A stretch of DNA of 64,000 nt from Symbiotaphrina buchneri (taxonomy: Eukaryota; Ascomycota; Symbiotaphrinales; Symbiotaphrinaceae). Location of the stretch: contig BCIG01000012.1 in the NCBI GenBank assembly GCA_001599915.1, positions 1 through 64,000 on the forward strand. Direction: 5' to 3'. Both the position numbers and the translations under genes were made by a program. Numbering within the stretch: position 1 is the stretch's first letter; each line of letters opens with the position of its first letter. The notes beneath the pieces are model-generated. The model was not told the origin of the DNA. It saw only the letters and a program-made list of their open reading frames with translations, and searched no databases. Of this stretch, positions 1 to 10,814 are shown piece by piece.

Positions 1-224
1 GCCACCGCCTTCGCGTCCGGCCCGCCCATTGGCTCCCCGCCGGCGAGGCCGTCGATTCTGCCGCCAAACCCGGACCCCGTCATGCTCCTTCTATGCTAGG
101 CTGTTGATCACTACAAGCTTTTTGCTGCGTATGGCTCCGAATAGACAAACATGCTGTTCGATGAACTGATCCAAATAGGGAAGTGTAAACCACGGAGAAT
201 AAAACCAAACCTCCACAGCAGAAT

Positions 225-1292
225 CTACTTAGCCTCTTCACGCCTCAATTTTTCAACGTTCTGCCACGCAAGCCACAAGTCACGGGCGGTATCGGCGTGA
301 ACGAGCATGAAGAGAGGCGGGAGGGACTTCAGACTGCGCATGATCGCGACCTGCGCGCCCATGAGAGTATATGCCGCCCATAGCATGGGAAAGAACTTGT
401 CCGACTGCCACGCAGGACTGTCCATAGACCTGGTCGCCGCGATCAGACCCGTCATGGCGCCTGCTACGCCAAAAGCCCCCGCCACTCCATAACCGGCTGT
501 GAATTTCCGCTTGTACCCCAGGCTGGAAACACGTCTCTGGGCTTCTTGGTACACGAGATGCGGAGGAGCGAAGTTATATAGATATTCCTTGGCCTGGATG
601 TGCGCGAGCATGTGGTAAAACCATACCGTCACGCCTAACCCGGCCACAACTCCAACCCCCATTAGCGTTGCAGACGTGACGACACGGACGGGGCCATTTC
701 CTGCAACCACATGCCAATAGCTGACAGCCGACGTCGCGAATCGGCCGAGCTGCGCCAGGAGATCAAAGCTCCTATTTATCGCGTCAGAGACATGTTGATC
801 ACCGGAATTTACGGCTGCAACAGCCACCCTTAATTGCGACGAGTTCACATCCTTTAATGCTTCGATATCCTTCAATGCTTCGGGATCCTTCTTAGCCTGG
901 CGCGCCTCTCCCATCCGAGGGGCACTGAGGGTCCGCATCCAATGCAGCTGGTGATCGCCCGTCAGGATGCTCTCAGCCAGCGAGAGCGCACCGAGGGCGA
1001 TGGCTGCGCGGTGCGAGCCCGATTCCAGAGACGGGTCGGATGTGATCTGCACGGCGAGGAGGGGCGCAATGCCGGGAATTGGACCTCGCAGTAGCAGCCG
1101 AGCCATTGCAAGCAAGAGTTTGAGCTTGTCCATCCAGGCCGTTTTGACCACGGTCACAATTGCGTCATTCTTCCATGTCGGCGGCACTGGATGGTCTTTC
1201 CATTGCAGTTGCAGTAGGTTGTGTGCTTGAAAGGGATTTAACGATTTTGGATCTTGGTTTGGGGTCGCAGGGGATATTTCAAGGGCCTCCAT
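225..1292 (-). CDS. orphan membrane protein, function unknown
   Basis: A single uninterrupted frame of 355 codons from an ATG at 1292. I do not recognise the family. The N-terminal half is mostly hydrophilic, with a leucine-rich stretch around residues 55-80. Residues about 205-232 (VVTSATLMGVGVVAGLGV and following) and about 265-290 (GVAGAFGVAGAMTGLIAA) are glycine/alanine-rich and hydrophobic, so they could be membrane helices. A third weaker one lies near 305-325. The spacing loosely recalls peroxisomal or mitochondrial membrane proteins of the Pex11 kind, but I see no diagnostic motif. No intron is needed. Likely a real gene because of its length and lack of low complexity; the function is open. 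Confidence 0.6.
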   Translation of the reverse strand: MEALEISPATPNQDPKSLNPFQAHNLLQLQWKDHPVPPTWKNDAIVTVVKTAWMDKLKLLLAMARLLLRGPIPGIAPLLAVQITSDPSLESGSHRAAIALGALSLAESILTGDHQLHWMRTLSAPRMGEARQAKKDPEALKDIEALKDVNSSQLRVAVAAVNSGDQHVSDAINRSFDLLAQLGRFATSAVSYWHVVAGNGPVRVVTSATLMGVGVVAGLGVTVWFYHMLAHIQAKEYLYNFAPPHLVYQEAQRRVSSLGYKRKFTAGYGVAGAFGVAGAMTGLIAATRSMDSPAWQSDKFFPMLWAAYTLMGAQVAIMRSLKSLPPLFMLVHADTARDLWLAWQNVEKLRREEAK

Positions 1293-1915
1293 TGTGTCTG
1301 GTGTGTTCTCTGGATGCGTAGGGCATCAGTTGAAAGGTCTCGACATGGCATTCTCGGGTTTTGCATATCTTTTATGATCGAATTCATGCGGGGCCCCGCA
1401 AATGAGTCAGCATGCGGGAAACGGCTCGGTCATCTACCTATCATACGGCATTCTTATTGTATCGACTGCCGTCTCTTTTTTGGGATGCTGATATGTCCAC
1501 AGCGGCAAGCTGAAAAGCATGAATGATCCCTAATTGCCCAAAGGATCATTTCACCGAACTAGAGCACAAGATAGCGTTGTCTTGCATCGCACTAGCTGCC
1601 TGTCGGAACATCAGCAACCAATTACAAATGTGATTGATGGCCATAGCCTGAAGTCTGGCGCGAACATCCTTGCCAATTCACATGCAATGGAGCGGACTCT
1701 GCATGGTTACACATGATGGACTGTGAACTACCGGCTCAACTGAGGGGTAGCATGTCGATTAATTGAGGGGTACAAGTAGGGCAGCTGTTGGCATGAGCCC
1801 GTACTACTCGAGGACTTCACCGCTTCTTAGTCTTTGAGCATTCTCACTGGTAACAGCTTTTACTCTTTTACCCGTTCAGAAATTGCTATTGAATTCTTCA
1901 GCAAAGAAATTGACC
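1293..1915. other. intergenic, divergent promoters
   Basis: About 620 bases between the start of the leftward membrane-protein gene and the rightward SDR gene, so it should hold both promoters. Only short frames without family features occur. I see no convincing gene or RNA. Confidence 0.5.
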
Positions 1916-2888
1916 ATGGCAGAAAGAGATCCCAACAATCCGATCTGGTACGAAGGTAATGATCCCCCCACTCCGCGTGGACGCTTCTATCCTCGTTCAC
2001 CTCCTTGTTCATGGCCTCTCCTGATCGCGAGGAACAGGCACGCATTTCACCCCGACCTTGCACAATGACACCTATCCATTCATATCCCCGACGACCCTCA
2101 AAGGCAAATCCATCTTCATCACCGGCGCCTCGAAAGGCATCGGCCGCGCCATCGCCATCGCCGCCGCGCAAGCGGGCTCGACGCAAATCGCCATAGGCGC
2201 ACGCTCTTCCCTGGACGCCACCAAAGCGGCTATGCACACCGCCGCCGCGGAGGCCCGGCACGTGCCTCCCACCATCCTCACTTTGGAACTCGACATCCTC
2301 TCCGAAACCTCCATCGCGGCCGCCGCCAACACCATCAAGAGCGCCTTCGGCACGCTCGACATCCTGATCAACAACGGCGGCAGCATGGAAACCTGGCTCC
2401 CCGTCGGCGCGTCCGACCCCTCAGAGTGGTGGCGCACCTTCGAAACCAACCTGCGAGGGACATATCTCTGCACGCGGGCGCTGATGCCCCTCCTCCTCGC
2501 CTCCTCGGCCAAAACCGTGCTGAACATGTCCTCCATCGGCGCGCACCTGTTCTTCCCGGGCGCAACCGCGTATTTCACGAGTAAGCTCGCGCTGCTCCGC
2601 TTCACGGAGCTGCTGATGGTCGAGTACGGTGCGCAGGGTTTGTTAGTGTATGCGCTGCATCCTGGGGGAGTGAGGACGGAGGTCGCGCTTGTTATGCCCG
2701 ATGTGATCCATCCGGAACTGTTGGATACGCCGGAGTTGGCGGCGCATACGACGCTGTGGATGGTGAGTGAGAGGAGGGATTGGTTGGCGGGGAGGTATGT
2801 CAGCGCGAATTGGGATATGCAGGAGTTGGAGGGGAGGAGGGAGGAGGTGGTGGAGGGGGATTTGTTGAAGGTTAGATTGAAGGTTTGA
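1916..2888 (+). CDS. short-chain dehydrogenase/reductase (SDR), two exons
   Basis: Classical NAD(P)-dependent SDR of 296 residues. Exon 1 is 1916-1955, starting MAERDPNNPIWYEG; an 82-nt intron 1956-2037 (gtaatg to acag) leads into exon 2, which reads THFTPTLHNDTYPF before the Rossmann start. The cofactor loop TGASKGIG is at residues 42-49, NNGG follows beta4, the catalytic Ser lies in NMSSIG and the Tyr/Lys pair in AYFTSK. The frame is open upstream of exon 2 without a good ATG, which is why the small first exon is needed. The substrate cannot be told from sequence. It is a cytosolic-type enzyme with no signal peptide or membrane segment; the neighbour on the right is convergent. Confidence 0.88.
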
Positions 2889-3036
2889 AGGTGCGTGTGT
2901 GGGCAGGTTAGATATACACACATATCAACGATGGCTCATTTGTTCACAGTATAGTCCATAAGTAGCAGAATACCAACAACCATGCGGTGTCTGGAACGGC
3001 CTACACCCACTCCGCCTATGTTTTCACTTCATTAGA

Positions 3037-3939
3037 TCAATACAGCCTCTCCTGCTTTACAACCTCCAAGCCCGGCACGCCGCCCTCCAGCCGGAGCCCC
3101 ACAGCCTCACAGATCCTCGTCGCAATCTCCAACGCTTCCTGCACCTCCTTCTCACCGCCTCCGTTTCTCACCAACCCGCGCATATGCCAGGCCACCTGCG
3201 TAGGCACATCGAGCGGGACGAGCGCGCCGAGACTAACCTGTGAAGTCTCGACCGGGTTGAGGATGCTGGTTTCCGAGAGGTACATGCCGTATTCCATGTG
3301 TAGGCAGAGGTCCTCTGTGTTCGGAATAAATGATTAGCCAGGCGCCATGATCCAGCCCTGTAGACTCCAAGGCGGGTAAAAGAAAGAAGGTAGAAGGCAA
3401 AGAAGAAGAAAGAATGAATATGGAAAGCGACAGCAACATACTCAGCTCCGGCGCATTCTCATACGGCTTCAGCGCCGGCTCCGCATTATCCCGATAAATA
3501 TTTCGAAAATACGTCAGCGCGCGCTCCTTAGTCCCCTCCTCAAACGGATTCTTGACGCCTGCGCGCACATTCGTCGCATCCAGATACTCCGGCCCCGGGA
3601 TCACCTTGCTCAGCGGATAAAACGCGTTCAGTGTGCGCGGGATCCCGAACAGCAGCGTCGTCTTGAGCAGCGATTCTTTAATGCGTCGTAGGATGATGCG
3701 CGACTCGGACGGTGTGCTTGTGCTGATCAGTGTTGTGTAGAGTGTGGCGACGGAGGGCCCGTGGTTGGCGGCGCAGAGGGCGGTTGTCTAGTAGGTGAAA
3801 GGGGGGTTAGGGAGGAGTGAGGAGGGAGGAGAGGGAGGCGTACGAAGATGCAGTACCAGATGGAGTCGGCGGCTTGGTTCTCGGGCCGGGCGGCGAGCTC
3901 GTCGATAAGTTGTTTGATTGCGACGCGTTTGGCTTCCAT
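3037..3939 (-). CDS. AhpD/carboxymuconolactone decarboxylase-like protein, three exons
   Basis: Spliced model: exons 3844-3939, 3442-3787 and 3037-3314 with introns 3788-3843 and 3315-3441; phases agree and give 239 residues. The protein starts MEAKRVAIKQLIDELAARPE, then an alpha-helical core containing TTALCAANHGPSVA and FGIPRTLNAFYPL, and later ENPF-type and YLSETSILNPVETSQVSL segments. The helical pattern and the A-N-H-G and G-I-P-R-T-L-N elements fit the fungal CMD/AhpD-like superfamily. The usual AhpD CxxC pair is not evident, so peroxidase activity is doubtful. It is convergent with the SDR to the left (148 bases between stops). The family call is moderate; the gene structure is good. 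Confidence 0.68.
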
Positions 3940-4749
3940 GATACTGGTCTGCTGGATGGGGCTTATGCTACGCTATGCTTTTGTTTCGATCTGAATGTTA
4001 TTCGCAGATTGCGGCAATGGTGTAGGGCGATGTGGAGCTATGGGGCAGGAGCAAGGATGTGGTGATCTCCATCTACATGGGAGCAGTGGGGAGGGGCAGG
4101 GTTTCTTGGTGTGGGGAAGCCTCGGCATTTGCTCGTAGAAATGCCGGACAGACATTGTAGGCCATCGGCCCATCCTGATATAGTTAAGGGAAGGGAAACG
4201 AAGGTGAGTTGTGCGTCCATTAACGCGTACTATAATCAATGTTCTTGACCTCGCCTTGCTTCATGATCCAGATGATTTCCACAGCGAAATTCTCTGGTGT
4301 CATCGAACGGAGATGTCTCGGATCTGATAATGACGATAACACACAAAGCCCCACATGAAATCGCTCACAGCAGCAACCAACCAATGATCGGCAGTGACGC
4401 ACCCGGAGCAGGGATTCCGCTCAAGCCGCGTGGCCCAGGCGACCCTTGACCACTGCAACCCCGATTTCTTTTTATAATTACCAGGCCCTGCGCTGACTGT
4501 CGCGATGTGACACTGTTGAGATATTTTCTCATTCGAAGTGACAGTGTTTGGCACTCACGCCATTCGTTTATCCGGGTTGATGGGATTGTTACTGAGAGAC
4601 TGCTCGAGTCCACCTTCGCTTGCCTTGACTGGAGCTGGATTGTGACGTCGATGTGTCGATTATTTGCTTCCGGCCAATTGACAGATACGTTTAATCTTTC
4701 GCTCCTAGCACTGTGATGGAAATTTCGAGGTGCTGGGAACTGTTTAATC
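3940..4749. other. intergenic, divergent promoters
   Basis: About 810 bases between the divergent CMD-like gene and the AIM6-like gene. Several short frames exist on both strands, but none shows family features or consistent splice sites. Probably regulatory and untranslated sequence. Confidence 0.5.
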
Positions 4750-6357
4750 ATGGATCGAATTTCTGAGGAAGAGGGCGATGGTCTTTTGGGATCTCCTCGC
4801 GGGCAGCATGCGTCTGAGATGTTGTTGCTTGATGAGCGCAATGAAGCGCAGACTCGCAGACTACCGCTCCGGATGCGGATTTTTCGTGCTCTACATATAA
4901 GACCTTCTCCACGACAGCCATGGCACCATCCATCGTCGAGAACGAGGTCATACTTCTCCCTAATGAAGTGGAAACGGAGCAGAAGACCTAGTCTGTTGGT
5001 CAGTGGGATTGCAATGCTGGTTTTCCTGTACGATCCTCCTCAGATCCCGACAAGGACGATGCTAACGTGACACAGCGGAATCTTTCAATTGCTTACTCTG
5101 TTCACGAATTTGCTGGAGGCAATGTTTCCCGACACAATGCAGCCCCTTATGGAGTCCTGGAGCCAGATTGGGAGAGGAAACACCTCGTTATCCACCTGGC
5201 CGACCGACTTCACCCGGGACATCACTCCCATCCCTTGCCACTCACATAATGACTATTGGCGCCCAATCCCGCTCTACTCTGCTCTTAGCGCTGGCTGTAC
5301 TGGCGTCGAAGCTGATGTATGGCTCTACGGCGATGAGCTCTACGTGGGTCATCGGCGTTGGTCACTGACTGCCAGTCGCACGCTGAAGGCACTCTACATT
5401 GACCCACTGGTCGACATCCTCAGCAAGCAGAACGCTCCCAACGCCTTGGGAGCTATCATGGACGAACACGACGGCACCGAGCCTGTCATACGGGGCGTTT
5501 TCGACACCGATCCCACCCAGACGCTATCACTCTTCATCGACTTCAAGACGGACGGCGCCGCTCTCTTCCCACACGTCATCGCCGCGCTCGAACCCCTTCG
5601 CAGCCGGGGGTACCTCACCTCCTCCAACGGCAGCTTCCTCACCCCCGGCCCAATCACCGTGATCTGCACAGGCAACTGTGCCTACTCCTCCATCATATCC
5701 AACACCAGCAACCCCCACCAGGACATCTTCTTCGACGCGCCGCTGCACGAGCTCTGGGAAGACCGCGAATGGGACGAAGCGCACGGCTGGCCCGACTGGG
5801 ACGACGGCGCGCCGGGGGAAGCCCTCTTCGAGGACGAAGGCAGCGCCGAGGAAGACGCCGCGCTGGGCGACCACCCCTGGGGCACTGGCCGTGAAGGCTG
5901 GCACCTGTATAAACCCGCCCAGCATCGCTCGCACCCGGCGTCGGCCGACGAGATCATTGCTTTGCTACACGACCCGCCGCGCGAGACGTCCGCCGCTATG
6001 CCGCCGCCGGATCCAGCGGACCTCGGGCTCCCGCCTGGGGCGACGCTACATCCGAATCTGTATACTCCGCCGCACGCGCTGTTCGCGTCGACGTCGTTTG
6101 CGCGCGGTGTGGGCCGCTTGTGGAGGGGGAGGTTGTCGCCGGCGCAGATGAATCGGTTGAGAGGACAGGTAAGGGGCGCGCATCGGAGGGGGTTGAAGGT
6201 GAGGTATTGGGGCCTGCCGGCTTGGCCGGTTGGGTTAAGGAATCATGTCTGGGATGTGTTGGTGAGGGAGGGCGTGGATCTGTTGAATGTGGATGATTTG
6301 AAGGCGGTGAGGAGCGTGTGGAGAGGAAGCGGCTGGTTTGAGAGATGGAGGAGATGA
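4750..6357 (+). CDS. AIM6-family PLC-like phosphodiesterase, membrane anchored, two exons
   Basis: Exon 1 4750-5027, a 48-nt intron 5028-5075 with branch point gctaac, exon 2 5076-6357; 519 residues. The N-terminus is hydrophilic and basic, followed by one hydrophobic segment across the splice (LLVSGIAMLVFL then GIFQLLTLFTNLL), suggesting a type II anchor. The catalytic part starts at PIPCHSHNDYW, then GVEADVW and LYVGH, which are the His, Glu/Asp and His motifs of the GDPD-like TIM barrel seen in yeast AIM6 (altered inheritance of mitochondria 6). Later motifs FIDFKTDG and NVDDL fit the same fold. An acidic insert sits around residues 250-300. The substrate is unknown. The gene is intact. 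Confidence 0.86.
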
Positions 6358-6701
6358 TCGATGGAGATGTGCCACGGGGGTTGGGATGCTTGTGGAGTTC
6401 TGGGGTGCATATATCACGGAACAGGAGCTGCATCTGGATATTGACCGGATACATATTGAAGCTCACAGAGTCTTCTGCTTGACCCTTTTCGGTCAGTTTA
6501 GCCTCCCTTGAGTATTGATGGAGGATCTCTCGGTGGCAAAGAGAGAACATGTCTCTGAGTGCCAACAAGACATATACAAGTCTTGCATCACCAAATCTCT
6601 TTTCCTCTACAAACGAGCATGCCCATATCCAGTTTATCCATCCCGAGCCCCTAGCCCCTCCACCCCTCCCCTCCCACCATCAAACCCGCACCCCTGAAAG
6701 C
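6358..6701. other. intergenic between convergent genes
   Basis: About 340 bases between the convergent stops of the AIM6-like and PhyH-like genes. It should contain both 3' untranslated regions and polyadenylation signals; a C/CT-rich stretch occupies 6640-6700. No gene seen. Confidence 0.5.
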
Positions 6702-7808
6702 TCAATCCCAGCACTCCCAATGCATCAACCCCCTCAGCCTCCTCAGTCCCTCATTCCCTGTATCAAAATCCGCCGTCTCCGAACTCAGCAGCTTATGGTC
6801 CACCTCCCCCTTCACCCACTCCGCCTTAAACTCCAGTTGGGTCCAGCTCTCCACCAACCCCCTCACACTCTCCGGCAGCGTTACTCTTCCCCGACACTGA
6901 TACCACGCCGGACAGACCACAAACGCCAACATGACGCGCGGCTCCGCGCTCGCATTCGGCATCCCCGCGTGCCACAGCCGCAGGTCGCGGATGATCACGC
7001 TGCCGGCTTTGACCGCGGGCTGGATCGGCGAAGAGTGTAAACGGCGGGCCTCGACTAGTTCGGGCCGGATCGGGAGGGCGGTCTCCCCGCGTTCGCCATC
7101 AACCCGAACATGCTCATCCACGCTACTCCCGCGGTGACTACCGACCCAGATCTCCGTCGCGCCATTGCCCGCGTCGACGTCGCACAGCGGGATGTTAACA
7201 ACATACCCGAACGGAAACAGTGGGTGCGCGAACTCGACATCGCTATGCACGGGCTGCCGCCCCGTCGCGCCGGGCAGCGCGGTATTCCCGTTCGCGTAGT
7301 GCACGCACGGCCGCGGGCCGAGGATGTTGCTCAGCACGTCGGCGGCGAAGGGGTTCGCCCAGACGTCTTCGAACATGAGCTCGGCCCGTGTCGGAGGCGC
7401 TTGGTCTATGTTCTGCGCGGCGGGCGAGAAGTTGAAGTGGTGCCCCGGCCGGGTGGAGAGGGAGAGCGCTTCGGAGGAGAGGAGGTCGTTGAGAGTGCTG
7501 ATGTGGGAGGGCGAGATGGCGTTGCGCAGGATGATGATGCCGTCGCGGTGGAGGTGCGTGATTGCTGAGGCGAGGACAGAGGGGGGAAGGGATTGGGATT
7601 GGCGGACGGATTCGGGGATGGGGATTGTGTGCACGCTTTGGTTGCGGAGTTTAGAGGGAGGGACGGGGTGCGCCCCGTTGCTGTCGGCTTCTAGTGAAGG
7701 CATCGTGCGCGTGATTGCGGAGGGGGGAGGAGCTCCTGGGCTGGACCTTTCGTATGTTGTGCAGCGGACGATTGGATGTTCGGGAATGATGGAGCTGCAC
7801 GGCGTCAA
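6702..7808 (-). CDS. phytanoyl-CoA dioxygenase (PhyH) family protein
   Basis: Open frame of 368 codons without introns. The true start may be the internal ATG at about 7703 (MPSLEADSNGAH), because the first 35 residues are low in family features. The fold is the Fe(II)/2-oxoglutarate double-stranded beta helix: the HxD pair is in QPVHSDVEF and the distal iron His in LRLWHAGMPN, followed by a candidate 2-oxoglutarate Arg in EPRVML. The region HLHRDGIIILRNAIS matches the usual PhyH N-terminal helix and strand. It lacks an obvious C-terminal peroxisomal signal (ends HWECWD). It is transcribed divergently from the MFS transporter, across an 800-base spacer with several GATA sites. The substrate is unknown; fungal PhyH proteins often act in secondary or small-molecule metabolism. 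Confidence 0.85.
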   Translation of the reverse strand: MTPCSSIIPEHPIVRCTTYERSSPGAPPPSAITRTMPSLEADSNGAHPVPPSKLRNQSVHTIPIPESVRQSQSLPPSVLASAITHLHRDGIIILRNAISPSHISTLNDLLSSEALSLSTRPGHHFNFSPAAQNIDQAPPTRAELMFEDVWANPFAADVLSNILGPRPCVHYANGNTALPGATGRQPVHSDVEFAHPLFPFGYVVNIPLCDVDAGNGATEIWVGSHRGSSVDEHVRVDGERGETALPIRPELVEARRLHSSPIQPAVKAGSVIIRDLRLWHAGMPNASAEPRVMLAFVVCPAWYQCRGRVTLPESVRGLVESWTQLEFKAEWVKGEVDHKLLSSETADFDTGNEGLRRLRGLMHWECWD

Positions 7809-8608
7809 ATCAATCAGTTAGAGTTCTTCCCTCACCAAGCCCCAGGGTACGGGTAGGTACTGTATCTGGAAACAATCCCAGTCACCAAGCACGAGCCGGA
7901 TTCCGGACTTGCACAGTCCGGTTGGACCTTCTCAATAAGCACCACGTCCCACGGAACAGGAGGCAGACAAGCCACAGTCCGGCCCTTATCGACTCCAAGT
8001 TTTCTTATCGTAACTCCGCCCACAAGCTTCCTGATAACGGCGGCTATTCACCTGCTAAGGCTGCTAAAGAGGGGCTGATAGCGATAAGAAAGAAGTGTGA
8101 TCGTCCCCTGCGGGCGAATGTTACGTTACTTCCACCGGAAGCCCCCCGGTCGATGGTCGGCGCTAAACAACTCCACATTTTGCATCCGCGAATAGGAGCC
8201 GGTGAAGAAGCCGGAGGAGATACTAGGTGCTTGTGTACTGTCGGACAACAGCCGATCAGTGAAAGGGGGAAGTCGATCCAAGGATGTGCCTATAGAGTTG
8301 CGGAGAAAGCATCAGATGACTATACCTTAAGATAGCCTACAAACTTATTTACTGAGCTCATGTATCTTATCAAAGTTTCCGATTTGGACCATTCTAGTCT
8401 GGGAGTCTGATGGGCTGTCAAATTCATAAAAACATAAGCCCTATCTATTCAGAGATATTGCTTTAGTGAGAGACTTATCTCGAGTTGACTCTTGATACTA
8501 CCAGCCCTCTATATCCCAACAGACCTCCCACAGCCCATAGCACCTCCTTAACCTGCGCTCCCACATCTCCAATTCAACACACGCCCTGCTCTCCACTCCT
8601 CTCTCGCA
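7809..8608. promoter_or_regulatory. bidirectional promoter with repeated HGATAR motifs
   Basis: Spacer shared by the PhyH-like and MFS genes. HGATAR motifs (either strand) can be read at 7986 (TTATCG), 8005 (TTATCG), 8032 (TGATAA), 8076 (TGATAG), 8082 (CGATAA) and 8368 (TTATCA). In Aspergillus such motifs bind GATA factors such as AreA (nitrogen) or SreA (iron). Six in about 390 bases is suggestive; binding is inferred only. Confidence 0.45.
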
Positions 8609-10396
8609 ATGGGTCGTCCGTCCACCTCCTCTGCCCCGGACGTCGAAACCGGCAAAGCCACCATCGGAATCGGCGCCATCGAAGACCTCAGCAGCGACGC
8701 GCGCGTCGCCACCGAGATCGAGCACACGCTCACCGTCCGGTCCGCAATCAAACTATACCCCAAAGCGATCGGGTGGTCGATCTTCTTCTCGCTAGGGGTG
8801 ATCATGTGCGGCTTCGACCCGCAGCTGCTGGGCAACCTGTACGGCGTCCCCGCGTTCCAGAAGGAGTTCGGGTACGAGTACCAGGGCAGCTGGATCATTA
8901 GCGCGCCCTGGCAGACCGGGCTGAGTATGGGCAATCCGATCGGCCAGGTTGTGGGTGCTCTGGCGGCCGGGTATCCGATGGAGTGGTGGGGCAGGAAGAG
9001 GACGTTTGCGGGCTGTGTGGTTCTCACGGCGGGGCTGGTGTTTTTGCAGTTCTTTGCGAGGAGTTTGAAGGTCTTGTTGGCTGGTAGGTCATTCTCAGGC
9101 ACGTCCTGCTTTGGTCGCTGACGATAGACATAGGAGAGTTACTGGGCGGACTCGTGCTTGGGTGAGTCTTACATTTCCCGGATCTGCAGGGCTAGGGAAC
9201 TGATATATGGCAGGACCTATGCTGTGATTGCACCCTCGTATGCTTCCGAAGTCTGCCCGGTAGCTCTGCGAGGAATCTTCACTTCATACGTCAACCTCTG
9301 CTTTGTGATTGGTACGTTTCCAGCTCATCTGCTTTCCAAGATTATTACTGACCAGGCACAGGTCAATTCCTCGCCAACGGCATCATCGCCGGCACCGAGG
9401 GTCTCGACAGCCACTGGGCATACAGCGCGCCCTTCGCCGCACAATGGTTCTGGCCGCTAATCATTCTAATCGGCGTGCCATTCGCACCGGAATCACCATG
9501 GTGGCTAGCACGCAAAGGGCGCATGGAAGACGCCGAAAAGTCGCTGAAGCGGCTTGCGTCCAAGACGGTCGACGTCAAGCCGACTTTAGCCATGATCGCC
9601 GAGACGGATCGCCTCGAGCAGGAGATGGAAGCGGGTACTACGTACCGGGATTGCTTCAAGAAGGTCAATATCCGCCGCACGGAGATTGCTATTGGCGTTT
9701 ATGCCATCCAGGTCCTGGGAGGAGCCTATCTCATTGGTAAAAATTTTCTGCTGCACTTGTCCAAGTATCATTTCTTTTGCCTGGCTAACACGAACAGGCT
9801 ACTCAACGTACTTCTTCGAACTAGCCGGGCTACCCACGAGCAAAGCCTTCGACATGGGCGTCGGCTTCCTGGGCGTGGGTTTCCTCGGCACCGTTCTATC
9901 CTGGTTCTTAATCGTCTGGTTCGGGCGACGAACCATCTACAACACGGGCCTGGCCGTCCTAACCATCCTACTCTTTCTAATCGGCATCCTCGACTGCGCG
10001 CCTCACTACTCCTCGCGGCCGAGCGTCATCTGGGCACAGTCGTCGCTGATGGTCATCTGGAACTTCTTCTACGACCTGTCCATCGGGCCCGTCTGCTTCG
10101 TGATTTTATGCGAATGCTCTGCCACCAAGGTCCGCGGCAAGACGATTGCGGTTGCGACGGCCGTGCAGGCCACGCTGGGGATTGCGATGACGGTCGCGAT
10201 CCCGTATATGATTAATCCGGACCAGGCGAATATGAGAGGGAAGTTGGGGTTCTTCTTTGGAGGTCTTGCAGCGCTGTGTTTGGTCTGGAGTTTTTTGAGG
10301 GTGCCTGAGACGAAGGGTAGGACGTACGAGGAGCTGGATGTCATGTTTGCGAAGGGGGTGCCGACGAGGAAGTTTAAGGATTACAAGATTGTGTGA
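8609..10396 (+). CDS. MFS sugar-type (alpha-glucoside/maltose permease-like) transporter, five exons
   Basis: Exons 8609-9083, 9134-9161 (28 nt), 9214-9311, 9362-9736 and 9798-10396; every phase agrees, giving 524 residues. A 12-helix sugar porter of the fungal MAL group: GFDPQLLGNLYG in helix 1, EWWGRKRTF after helix 2 (the RxGRR-like loop), SYASEVCPVALRG, PESPWWLARKGR at the end of helix 6, WFGRRTIY in the second half and PETKGRTYEELD at the C-terminus. The cytosolic N-terminus carries an acidic stretch. It heads a run of four + strand genes together with an oxygenase, a nucleobase permease and a deaminase, so the cargo need not be a sugar. GATA motifs lie upstream. Confidence 0.9.
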
Positions 10397-10814
10397 GGAT
10401 ATGAGGTGGCTATGATGATGGTGCCAGGATCCCAGCTTTCTCTTTCTCCTCTAACGTCCGCTAACAGTGTTCCTGATGTTTGCCTTGACAGAGACTACAA
10501 AATACTGATATTGAAAAGACGTCCCAAGGTCTCTGTCATCACTTTTTCAGCCTGTGACATTCCCTCATATAGCCAAGGCAATAACCTTGAATGGTCTGTT
10601 TGGTGTCTTTGCTGTAGAGTCTTTGCTCCTGAAGATGTTTGTTTCGGCCTCGAATAATGTTCATTGCCGGCGGCCTCGCTAGCCCGACGGCCAAAACGCA
10701 GCCTTGCCAGCGCCCCTATCACAAGCTGATAAGACCCCCATCTGCTCCACACCACATCCCAGACCACCCCAGCAGGGCACGCACAAGCCCATTCTCTCCA
10801 CAGCGCTGCACACA
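10397..10814. other. intergenic with one GATA motif
   Basis: About 420 bases between codirectional genes. It includes a TGATAA motif at 10727-10732, less than 100 bases before the oxygenase start. No gene is visible. Confidence 0.45.

Noticed and set aside
3817-4239. Short ORFs on both strands right of the CMD-like gene
   Set aside because: They overlap its first exon or each other and lack any recognisable motif.
5394-5957. Minus-strand and alternative-frame ORFs within the AIM6-like gene
   Set aside because: They follow from GC-rich codon bias of the real gene.
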